Assembly (NCBI GenBank): GCA_963839165.1
Contig: CAWIUG010000005.1
Location: forward strand, 1,426,001-1,490,000
Direction: 5' to 3'
DNA from: DATFVA01 sp963839165
GTDB lineage: Bacteria > Bacteroidota > Ignavibacteria > Ignavibacteriales > Ignavibacteriaceae
DNA: 64,000 nucleotides
In this document: positions 1-6,682 of the stretch, one piece after another
Position numbering within the stretch: the stretch's first letter is position 1
Layout of the letters: each line of letters starts with the position of its first letter
Program-made: the position numbers and the translations under genes
Notes under the pieces: generated by a model
What the model saw: only the letters and a program-made list of their open reading frames with translations
What the model was told of the DNA's origin: nothing
Database searches by the model: none

Positions 1-318
1 CCAGGAGGGACACTCTTCCAGGTATTCTCTTATTTTCTGGTTAATTCGTATCGGGGAACTGTGGTAAAGTGAGCAGAGATCACGATAAGAATAACCGCTT
101 AGGTATGCTTCGGTAAGGGCTCCGTAATTTGGAGCAATTTTGGAAGGTCTATTCTCTACCCAGGTTTTGTGACAGAACCTGCACCTGTATCTCTGGATAT
201 TAGCAGACGTTTTCCCATGTTTGATAATCCTGCTGCTGTTGCAGAAAGGACAATTTTCAGTCTTTTCTTCAATAGCTTTTGATGCGAATTCCTGAGATGA
301 AACGGTCTGCGTGAACAA
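1..318 (-). CDS. Zinc-ribbon transposase, N-terminal part (runs off window edge)
   Basis: The minus strand is open from a TTG at 318 (preceded by AGGAAAG, after an in-frame TAG) to base 1, giving 106 residues without a stop. Residues 23-49 form a four-cysteine zinc ribbon (CPFC...CRFC), followed by a helix-turn-helix-like stretch (YLSGYSYRDLCSLYHSSPIR). This arrangement is typical of the N-terminus of IS1/IS1595/IS256-variant style transposases. The DDE catalytic part would lie outside the window, so neither the family nor intactness can be decided. No terminal inverted repeat is visible between the start codon and 745. The TTG start is inferred from the upstream stop and the ribosome site; no ATG is available. 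Confidence 0.6.
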   Translation of the reverse strand, partial: MFTQTVSSQEFASKAIEEKTENCPFCNSSRIIKHGKTSANIQRYRCRFCHKTWVENRPSKIAPNYGALTEAYLSGYSYRDLCSLYHSSPIRINQKIREYLEECPSW

Positions 319-744
319 AATTCTTTCCTATTTTATTAAATGGTAACGAATTTTGACCAATCCGCAATTACTAGCCAAACAGCGTGGATTCTTTGTAATT
401 TGTCATTAATCCTTTTTGCTGCCAGCCAGTTTTCGAGGATGAATATTTTAACCTCAGACATGAATAGCCAATCTTTATGCCAACAACATTTTGTCTACAA
501 AACAATTGGATTCTCATTTCTCATTAAAATCATTGTATATTTTTTTAACAGTGGGACCGGCTTTTTTCTCTGAAATGCTAATAAATATTATTAGGAATGA
601 TAATTATTCATAGACGCAAATTTATCTCCTATTATCTTGTTTTTCGTTTATGAATTATTTAATTTTGAGCATATGCTCATAATTCATTGGAGAAGAGATA
701 GGGATTAAGAGCCTATAAAAATATTTCTAATTAACCAGGTATTT
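319..744. other. AT-rich intergenic region
   Basis: There is no convincing gene here. A 77-codon open frame at 340-573 (+) has low-complexity hydrophobic content and no ribosome site, so it is not called. The region separates the divergent transposase fragment from the DUF134 gene and holds the palindrome at 666-679. Confidence 0.6.
666..679. promoter_or_regulatory. 14-bp perfect palindrome, candidate operator for the DUF134 regulator
   Basis: The sequence TGAGCATATGCTCA is a perfect dyad 65 bp before the ATG of the DUF134 gene at 745. It sits in AT-rich DNA where a promoter would be expected. The downstream gene encodes a helix-turn-helix protein, so an autoregulatory operator is the simplest reading. 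The function is inferred from symmetry and position only. Confidence 0.5.
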
Positions 745-1023
745 ATGCCGCGACCAAAAAAAAATCGCAGAATTTGCTGTAATCCGTCCTCATTCTACTT
801 CAAACCAAGAGGTATCCCCATGTTTGAGCTCGAGGAGGTGATCCTGGAACAGGATGAACTTGAGGCTTTAAGACTGGCTGATTTGCTTTCTTTTTCGCAG
901 GAGAAAGCAGCTGTTGAAATGAATGTTTCAAGAGCTACTTTCGGAAGAATTGTTGAAAGCGCACGAAAAAAGCTCGTGGATGCTATTTTGAATGGAAAAG
1001 CGGTTAAAATTAACAACCAATAA
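745..1023 (+). CDS. DUF134-family DNA-binding protein
   Basis: This 92-residue protein matches the DUF134 (COG1342) family: an N-terminal MPRPKKNRRICCNP basic/cysteine segment, an FxPRGIP-like stretch, an LEALRLAD motif, then a sigma-70 region 4-like helix-turn-helix (FSQEKAAVEMNVSRATFGRI, about residues 49-70). Family members are predicted transcription regulators that often sit beside NifX/NifB-type cofactor-binding proteins, as here, where the next gene starts 20 bp downstream in the same direction. The two are probably one transcript. The palindrome at 666-679 is the likely binding site. Which cluster or metal signal it senses cannot be seen; the N-terminal CC pair could be involved (inference). 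Confidence 0.85.
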   Translation: MPRPKKNRRICCNPSSFYFKPRGIPMFELEEVILEQDELEALRLADLLSFSQEKAAVEMNVSRATFGRIVESARKKLVDAILNGKAVKINNQ

Positions 1024-1043
1024 TAAACTAAGAAGGATTTATA

Positions 1044-1466
1044 ATGTCAGAAGAATTAAATAAAACAGGCACAGGTCATTTTTCAGGCAAAGTTGCTGTA
1101 GCTACCAATGACGGTAAACGAGTTACAGGTCATATAGGCCGATGCAGATCATTTATGATTTTCGAACTGAATGATGAAAAAATTGTCAATTCAGAATTGA
1201 GAGAAAATATGTTCACTCATCACAGGATGCAGCACGAGCATCATCATGGTGAAGAAGGAGGTCACTCTCATGCCAATCTGATAAACGGTCTGAGTGACTG
1301 CAGTTATCTCATCTCGGGCGGTGGCGGCTGGCGCCTTGTGGAGGATTTAAAGCGGAACAATATTACCCCCATTTTTTCTGCTGTAGAATCGATTGATGAA
1401 GCACTTGATAAATTCCTCAAAGGTGAATTAAAAGATGATGCGGGTTTGATCTGTCGACATGACTAA
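1044..1466 (+). CDS. NifX/NifB-type dinitrogenase iron-molybdenum cofactor-binding domain protein
   Basis: This 140-residue single-domain protein resembles the Nitro_FeMo-Co family: GKVAVATNDGKRVTGHIGRCRSF at the N-terminus, a central GLSDCSYLISGGGGW glycine-rich loop, and a C-terminal alpha/beta half (TPIFSAVESIDEALDKFLKG). A histidine-rich insertion at about residues 55-78 (HH, HEHHHGEEGGHSH) suggests metal binding. Such proteins bind or carry Fe-S/Mo clusters outside nitrogen fixation too, and no nif structural genes are seen. It is co-directional with the DUF134 regulator and has AAGGA before the start. It converges on the electron-transfer cluster, so a role in assembling metal centres for that cluster is possible but unproven. 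Confidence 0.85.
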   Translation: MSEELNKTGTGHFSGKVAVATNDGKRVTGHIGRCRSFMIFELNDEKIVNSELRENMFTHHRMQHEHHHGEEGGHSHANLINGLSDCSYLISGGGGWRLVEDLKRNNITPIFSAVESIDEALDKFLKGELKDDAGLICRHD

Positions 1467-1488
1467 TAATTAACCTGCAAAAAGTTTT

Positions 1489-1881
1489 CTAGACAGCAGC
1501 TATGTTTAAGAGTTCATTTATTTTCTCTAACAGTAGATCTCTGTCAATCGGTTTTTCAAAATAACCTTCGGGTAAATGTACCTGTTTACGGTTTGTTATA
1601 AACCGTTTAAAATCTGAAGCAACCCCTGTAATTATTATTATTGGGGTGTTCTTCGTTGCAGGGTTATTCTGAAGTTCCCGTAATGCTTTTATTCCTGATT
1701 CTTCCGGCATGGAAATATCCAGTGTTATAATATCAGGACTCTCAGCAATAGCCTCTTTAACACCCTTTTTTCCATCAGAGGCGGTTATTACTTTGAAATT
1801 TTTATCCTTAAAAAAAGTGGCAAGATATAACAGAATATCCTCTTCATCATCAATGATTAATATTTTTTTAAAACTTTTCAT
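1489..1881 (-). CDS. Receiver-only response regulator, last gene of the electron-transfer cluster
   Basis: A 130-residue CheY-like receiver with no output domain. It has the acidic pair D11-D12, the phosphoacceptor D55 (ITLDISMPE), T85 and the lysine of FEKPID at K110. A short insertion (TNRKQVHLPEG) precedes the EKP motif, and the regulators at 4643 and 6293 carry a similar insertion, so the three are probably paralogues. It lies 36 bp downstream of the CCG iron-sulfur gene on the same strand. The hmc operon of Desulfovibrio also carries a response-regulator gene (rrf1). The likely phosphodonor is the kinase at 5178-6287. The target is unknown and may be a protein rather than DNA. Confidence 0.85.
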   Translation of the reverse strand: MKSFKKILIIDDEEDILLYLATFFKDKNFKVITASDGKKGVKEAIAESPDIITLDISMPEESGIKALRELQNNPATKNTPIIIITGVASDFKRFITNRKQVHLPEGYFEKPIDRDLLLEKINELLNIAAV

Positions 1882-1917
1882 TTTATTACCTTCAGATTTC
1901 TCTGATTATTAAATACT

Positions 1918-3573
1918 TTACTTCAGCTCCCATTCTATAAATGGTTTTTCTACTTCTACCATAGCATTGACTATTAGCTCAACGAGTCCTCCATATATTA
2001 TTCCGCATTTTTCAAATGCATTATAATATGTCAATCCGTCCCGGAAGGCCCCTTTACAATTTGAACATGGGGCACATACATATTTTTTTATTCCGGGCTC
2101 AATATTCTCCTGAAATGCTTCGAGTACTTGTTTGAATTTCATTCTGAAGGAAATTGCATTTCTCCAGTCAGGAAAATTCTTACCCTGGAAAATAGCAAAA
2201 CCGCTTCCTCCTCCACAGCAGTAATTATTTACGCCATGAGGTTCCATTTCAACAAATTGGGGACAAAGATAGCGTAGAATTCTTCTCTGGGGTTCTACAA
2301 TACCCATAGACCTGGCAGTATTGCACGGGTAATGCAGCGTAACAGGAAAGTTATTTTTGGATGGGTCGAATTTGATTTTCCCACTAAATACAATTTCCTC
2401 AAGAACAGGAAATGCACTTTCCCTTGGAATGATATTATCTCCTACTAATATTCTGTCGGCAATTGGCATTAGTGCCTTATGAGCATGACCGCACTCACCC
2501 ATAACAATTTTTTTAACTCCCAGCCTTTTTGCGATCCTGATGTGCTCAAGAGCTACCCTTGCAAGCTGAACATCATCATAAAACAATCCATAATTCACGG
2601 AATCATAACCTCCCATTTCGGAGGATAGCGTCCAGTTTATTCCGGCTTTTTCGAATAGTACTGCAAAAGCCATAATATTTTCAGGCCACGACAGGTATTC
2701 ACCGAAATTATGTATTAAAAGAACATCAGCACCCTCTTTATCAATCGGTATTTTGAGTTCAATGTTATGTAAATCTTTTAAATCCTCTTCGATAAAATCA
2801 ATAATGTCAAGCATAGCTGTAGGATTTGTACCCGTTGATGAGCCTGTCTTCATCTGTTTCATAGTTCCTGAATTGTGAAGCTCCTCAGGTGCGAGTTCAA
2901 GTTCCTGACTAAACAGTTTTCTGATCTCACGTGTAATAAGACCATTATCAACACCGATGGGACAAGCCTGTGCACAGCGCCTGCACATTGTGCATCGATA
3001 GGCTAGTTCTGCCAGCCTTGCAACGGTTTCCCAGTTAAGGTCAATATCAGAACCTGTGAATTTATTATAGAGTTTCCCCCCCGATTTAAGGTATTTATTT
3101 ATTATTCTTCTTAATATTTCCCCTCTGAAAATCGGCCGGTATATTTCCTCCCTGCCGCTCGAAATATAAATGGGACATTCGTCAGAACAGGTCTGACATT
3201 TCATACAGTTTTCCATCGAAAGAAGCAGGGGCTGGATGAATGTCCAGTTATCTTCTTTATTTAATAGCTTTTTCAGTCCCGATAGGAACTTAGCAACTTT
3301 TTCCTCTTTTTCAACATCGGTTGCGGGAATGGGTATCGCTATTGCAGACAATCCGTCAAGAGAATGCTCTAGTCTGCTTTTCTGATCTTCTGTTAATTCT
3401 TTTATGGGATGGTCTACCCAGTCAGCATAAGGATAGGGAAGCTTCATATAACTGGCAGGATCTAGTGAGGTAATCTGCCCTTCCCGTTTCGTAAAATCCT
3501 TTACTGAATTTATTTCCTTCTTTTTAGGTTTGGTTGTTTCTTCTAAATTAGAATCCACTACTCTATTTAACAT
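1918..3573 (-). CDS. CCG-domain iron-sulfur protein, DsrK/HmcF/HdrD-like (copy 1)
   Basis: This 551-residue cytoplasmic protein has two ferredoxin-type [4Fe-4S] motifs (C123/C126/C129/C133 and C194/C197/C200/C204). A C-terminal half follows with cysteine-rich CCG elements: GECGHA, then HYPCN...NNYCCGGGSG...CAPCSNCKG. This is the layout of the HdrD/DsrK/HmcF/TmcB family, which handle thiol/disulfide or quinone-coupled electrons with a bound noncubane cluster. The start is supported by GGAGG seven bases upstream. It overlaps the end of the NarI-type cytochrome b gene by 11 bp, the usual DsrM-DsrK pairing. An N-terminal extension of about 110 residues precedes the first cluster and is longer than in copy 2. 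The physiological substrate cannot be read from the sequence. Confidence 0.88.
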   Translation of the reverse strand: MLNRVVDSNLEETTKPKKKEINSVKDFTKREGQITSLDPASYMKLPYPYADWVDHPIKELTEDQKSRLEHSLDGLSAIAIPIPATDVEKEEKVAKFLSGLKKLLNKEDNWTFIQPLLLSMENCMKCQTCSDECPIYISSGREEIYRPIFRGEILRRIINKYLKSGGKLYNKFTGSDIDLNWETVARLAELAYRCTMCRRCAQACPIGVDNGLITREIRKLFSQELELAPEELHNSGTMKQMKTGSSTGTNPTAMLDIIDFIEEDLKDLHNIELKIPIDKEGADVLLIHNFGEYLSWPENIMAFAVLFEKAGINWTLSSEMGGYDSVNYGLFYDDVQLARVALEHIRIAKRLGVKKIVMGECGHAHKALMPIADRILVGDNIIPRESAFPVLEEIVFSGKIKFDPSKNNFPVTLHYPCNTARSMGIVEPQRRILRYLCPQFVEMEPHGVNNYCCGGGSGFAIFQGKNFPDWRNAISFRMKFKQVLEAFQENIEPGIKKYVCAPCSNCKGAFRDGLTYYNAFEKCGIIYGGLVELIVNAMVEVEKPFIEWELK

Positions 3574-4498
3574 TACTGACCTCCGGCGGAAGTTTCGTGG
3601 CTACTTCTCCCCATGTTTTTCCTGTTTTTATATGCGGTGCTGACCAGCTCACCCCGAAATTTAATGCCTGCTTTATTTTATTTTCCAACTTGCTGCCTTT
3701 TTGGTTGGGACTATCATCCCAGCGGACCTCATGGTAGGTAAAATATTTCGCAAACAAGTGCATCATTCTTGTCGCCGGGAAATAAAGAAGAAAAGCTGAA
3801 ACAAGGGCGATGTGCACAAGAAATAATGGCCTGGCTATGATGGTAAAATTAAATGTAAATAAATTCTTCAGAAAGATCTTATATAGGATGAAGGAAGTAT
3901 TCGAAGGACTGAGCGTTAATACCATACTAATTGTTAGTATCAAAATGAAAAAAAGATTTATAAAATCCATAGGAGTATTATATATTCTGAACTTTTTATC
4001 TGTCATCCGTTGTATAATTAGTCCCAGAGTGCCGAAGAAGGTTAGAATCAGTGCAGTATACCCGGTTACGTTCGTAAGATAAAAAAGTACATCCTCTGCG
4101 GTGCTGTATTGCCAGTACATATCTGAGGCCGCGCTGAGGTCAAGAATTACGGAAAGTATCATAAGTGTAAAAGCAGCTGTCGTCAGATACAACCCCATAT
4201 GAAAGGGAAATGAGTAATACCAGAGTTTCCTGTTGTTATGATAAACTCCTTTTAAGAAAATGATTTCTTCTAACATAACCGCAAACTCGGCAAACATATT
4301 TTTTTTGTTTTTTTTTGCCCACCATTCAGTCTCCTCGTAATATGAACCTCCATATTTATTACGCTTAGCTTCGTGAGCCACTGGGTATAAGTCCCATCTC
4401 AGGTGAAGCGGTGTGTTCGCATAATGTATTATTTTGCTTACTACGAGAATTAGGAAAACGAGAATAGAAAAATAGGTGAAAAGGTAAAGTATAAGCAT
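3563..4498 (-). CDS. NarI/DsrM-type membrane cytochrome b (copy 1)
   Basis: A 311-residue membrane protein with about six hydrophobic helices and histidines placed in helices (HMGLY; later LVHIALVSAF), as in nitrate reductase gamma/DsrM cytochromes b that exchange electrons with menaquinol. The frame is open to 4552, but the ATG at 4498 is preceded by a strong GGGAG site, so the shorter form is chosen. The C-terminal tail (about 60 residues) is hydrophilic and probably cytoplasmic. The gene overlaps the CCG protein gene by 11 bp, indicating a two-subunit quinone-coupled module. A second, shorter homologue lies at 9311-10015. Confidence 0.82.
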   Translation of the reverse strand: MLILYLFTYFSILVFLILVVSKIIHYANTPLHLRWDLYPVAHEAKRNKYGGSYYEETEWWAKKNKKNMFAEFAVMLEEIIFLKGVYHNNRKLWYYSFPFHMGLYLTTAAFTLMILSVILDLSAASDMYWQYSTAEDVLFYLTNVTGYTALILTFFGTLGLIIQRMTDKKFRIYNTPMDFINLFFILILTISMVLTLSPSNTSFILYKIFLKNLFTFNFTIIARPLFLVHIALVSAFLLYFPATRMMHLFAKYFTYHEVRWDDSPNQKGSKLENKIKQALNFGVSWSAPHIKTGKTWGEVATKLPPEVSNVK

Positions 4499-4642
4499 TC
4501 TATACTCCCTGGATAAAAATATAAATCCGGATACTCCCGGGCTTTGATTCAAAAAGTATTAATGGATATGTGTAAAATCAAAGAGATATTCAGGAATGTA
4601 TCCCGAATGTTGTCATATGGTGATGTTTTGATAATCCGGTGT

Positions 4643-5158
4643 TTATTTCCTGCTTACTAAGTCTTTCAGCTTTCGTAATGTTTCCGAATCAGCGTCATCT
4701 ATTAAATTCTTTAGATAATTCTGTAACTCCACCATTTCTGATGTCTCTTTTTCCTCATCACTGGTTTCCATTTTCAAAATGTTTTTAACAGCGGCAATGT
4801 AATTGTTAGGTTTTACAGGTTTTTCCAGATAAACCCCCGGACCGGACATTATCAAATTCCTCAGATCTGTCTTTCCAAGTTCATCACGTGCATGCCCCGT
4901 TACTATAATTACGGGGATTTTAGCCCATTCTTTATTTTTTTGAAGTTCATGATATAGCTTTGCTCCCGACTTATGCGGCATCACGAGATCCAGGGATATC
5001 AAATCAGGTTTTTGTTTCTTGATTTGTTGCAGTGCCGCATCTCCATCCTCGGCTATCATAACATTAAACCCGGCCTCAGTTAGAGCTGCCTGCAGAAAAT
5101 TTCGTACATCGGCCTCATCATCAACAACAAGTATGCTTTTCTTTTTTATTTCAGGCAT
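4643..5158 (-). CDS. Receiver-only response regulator with C-terminal helical tail
   Basis: A 171-residue protein with a receiver domain at residues 1-125 (DDE at 13-15, phosphoacceptor D57 in ISLDLVMPH, VTGH, and YLEKPV). The tail of about 45 residues is acidic and helical (SDEEKETSEMVELQ...) and is not a known output domain. It lies 19 bp downstream of the histidine kinase gene and is probably its partner. It shares with the other two cluster regulators an insertion before the EKP motif (LIMSGPG). Role: likely signal relay for control or assembly of the surrounding respiratory complex (inference). Confidence 0.85.
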   Translation of the reverse strand: MPEIKKKSILVVDDEADVRNFLQAALTEAGFNVMIAEDGDAALQQIKKQKPDLISLDLVMPHKSGAKLYHELQKNKEWAKIPVIIVTGHARDELGKTDLRNLIMSGPGVYLEKPVKPNNYIAAVKNILKMETSDEEKETSEMVELQNYLKNLIDDADSETLRKLKDLVSRK

Positions 5159-5177
5159 TTTTTTCTCCTGCTTAGTT

Positions 5178-6287
5178 TTATTGCTTCGATTCTTTATATA
5201 ATGTCATTAACCTTTTACGAAGGAATTCCATCTTAAAATCGGCACCTTTCCCCTTTTGAGAGATTACCGTGATTTTTCCCCCATGCTCCTCAACAATTTT
5301 CCTTGTTGTTAATAACCCCAAGCCAGTTCCGCCTCCACCTTTGGTAGTGAAAAAGGTAGTAAATATTTTTTTCTTGATTTCGTAATCAATACCGCTCCCA
5401 TTATCCTGAACTTCAAAGGTGATCCTGTTCCTCTTTTCTGAGACCCTGATTGAGACCTCGGTACCTTTTTGCTCAGACATAAGACAGGCATCTATTGCAT
5501 TTGAAACAAGGTTGGTCAGGCAGGTATGTAGGCCGGCCTTATCAAATGGAGCAGGTTTAATATTCCCATCAATATGAGGCTTAAGTTCTATGCCTGACTG
5601 AGCCGCCACATCTTTATATAAATCAAAAATTTCCATTATGAGATCGGAAGGATTTACAACTTCAAGTTCCGGCAACCTCCCTTTCGAAAAGCTTAAAAAG
5701 TCCTTGACAAGAGTAGTGGTTTTATCAAAATTTCTTTCCAGCATCTCCCAGCCCTGGTTTATCATCTTCTGATCATTTTTCTTTAATCCAAGACTTACAA
5801 TATATTTCCCGCCTTCCAGACCCATTAAGATATTCTTTATACTGTGAGCCAGACCCGCAACTGTCTGACCAACAGCTCCGAGCCTTTTAGCCTCAATAAC
5901 TTTTTCTTCCAGTTTTTTCATACCGGTGATATCATTGGATATCTCTATTACATAGTCAATATTTTGAGCATCTTTTATTAAAGCCGATGTGCTGACTACA
6001 TAATATATCTTCTGTCCTAGTAAACCAATACCCTGTTGATGTGAACGGTGTACTTTGCCGTCCCTGAATGTCTTTACAGCAGGGCAATTAACGCATTTGG
6101 TTTTTCTTCTCTTATAAATTTCATAGCAATGCTCATTCAAAGCATCGCCAAAGTTCTCCTGAAATGAATCGTTCGCTCTTACTATTCTGAAGTCTCTGCC
6201 TATCACAGTTAGGTAACATGGCACCCGGTCAAATAGTGTCTGATACTCCTTCTTCCATAAATCGCTCTTATTTAATGTTCCGGTCAT
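5178..6287 (-). CDS. PAS-domain sensor histidine kinase with a cysteine cluster
   Basis: A 369-residue soluble kinase. Residues 15-125 form a PAS-like sensor carrying C54, C65 and C68 (CYEIYKRRKTKCVNCP), a pattern that could bind a metal or Fe-S cluster or act as a redox switch. The dimerisation/phosphoacceptor helix has H148 in a variant H box (GLAHSIKNIL). The ATPase part shows the N box (NLVSNAIDAC), G1 (DNGSGI) and G2 (GGGGTGLGLL). There is no transmembrane segment, so it senses a cytoplasmic signal. It sits between two receiver genes (5-bp and 19-bp gaps) inside the electron-transfer cluster. That context makes sensing of quinone, thiol or Fe-S redox state a reasonable guess, but no direct evidence exists in the sequence. 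Confidence 0.88.
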   Translation of the reverse strand: MTGTLNKSDLWKKEYQTLFDRVPCYLTVIGRDFRIVRANDSFQENFGDALNEHCYEIYKRRKTKCVNCPAVKTFRDGKVHRSHQQGIGLLGQKIYYVVSTSALIKDAQNIDYVIEISNDITGMKKLEEKVIEAKRLGAVGQTVAGLAHSIKNILMGLEGGKYIVSLGLKKNDQKMINQGWEMLERNFDKTTTLVKDFLSFSKGRLPELEVVNPSDLIMEIFDLYKDVAAQSGIELKPHIDGNIKPAPFDKAGLHTCLTNLVSNAIDACLMSEQKGTEVSIRVSEKRNRITFEVQDNGSGIDYEIKKKIFTTFFTTKGGGGTGLGLLTTRKIVEEHGGKITVISQKGKGADFKMEFLRKRLMTLYKESKQ

Positions 6288-6292
6288 ATTTC

Positions 6293-6679
6293 TTAACCTG
6301 TTAAACGTTCAATATTCCAGATAAAGTCTTTTATATTTATTGGTTTTTCCATGTAGCAGGATGGCTGAGGTACTGTCTCATCTTTCACATACGCTCTGAA
6401 GTTGAATTTTTCAGATTCTATAATACCGCTGATAATTATTACTGGTATATCCTTCAGCTTCTTTTCCTGCTGAAGTTTTATATAAAAAGATATACCTGTT
6501 TCCCTTGGCATTACAATATCCAGACAAATAAGATCAGGATGTGTTTTTTTAAGAATCTTTTCTGCTGAATTTATATCGGCTGCCGAATATGCCTTATATC
6601 CGTTAGTTTCTAAAACTGCAGTTAAATAAGCAGCAACATCAGGTTCATCATCTACAATCAATATTTTTTTAGCCGGCAT
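6293..6679 (-). CDS. Receiver-only response regulator (second in the kinase locus)
   Basis: A 128-residue CheY-like receiver: D10/D11, phosphoacceptor D54 (ICLDIVMPR), S84 in place of the usual threonine (IIISG), and K112 in YMEKPIN, preceded by a long loop (VKDETVPQPSC). There is no output domain. It starts just after the end of the NrfD-cytochrome gene (3-bp gap) and stops 5 bp before the kinase start, so it is translated as part of the same operon. It is paralogous to the receivers at 1489 and 4643. Confidence 0.85.
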   Translation of the reverse strand: MPAKKILIVDDEPDVAAYLTAVLETNGYKAYSAADINSAEKILKKTHPDLICLDIVMPRETGISFYIKLQQEKKLKDIPVIIISGIIESEKFNFRAYVKDETVPQPSCYMEKPINIKDFIWNIERLTG

Positions 6680-6682
6680 AGT

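Noticed and set aside
340..573. 77-residue plus-strand frame in the AT-rich gap
   Set aside because: No ribosome site, hydrophobic low-complexity content and no recognisable domain.
1918..3573. Glycolate oxidase GlcF or lactate utilisation LutA assignment for the CCG protein
   Set aside because: The pairing and overlap with a NarI-type cytochrome b fit the DsrMK/Hmc family better, and no FAD partner is nearby.
4499..4552. 18-residue N-terminal extension of the first NarI-type protein
   Set aside because: The strong GGGAG site fits the ATG at 4498.
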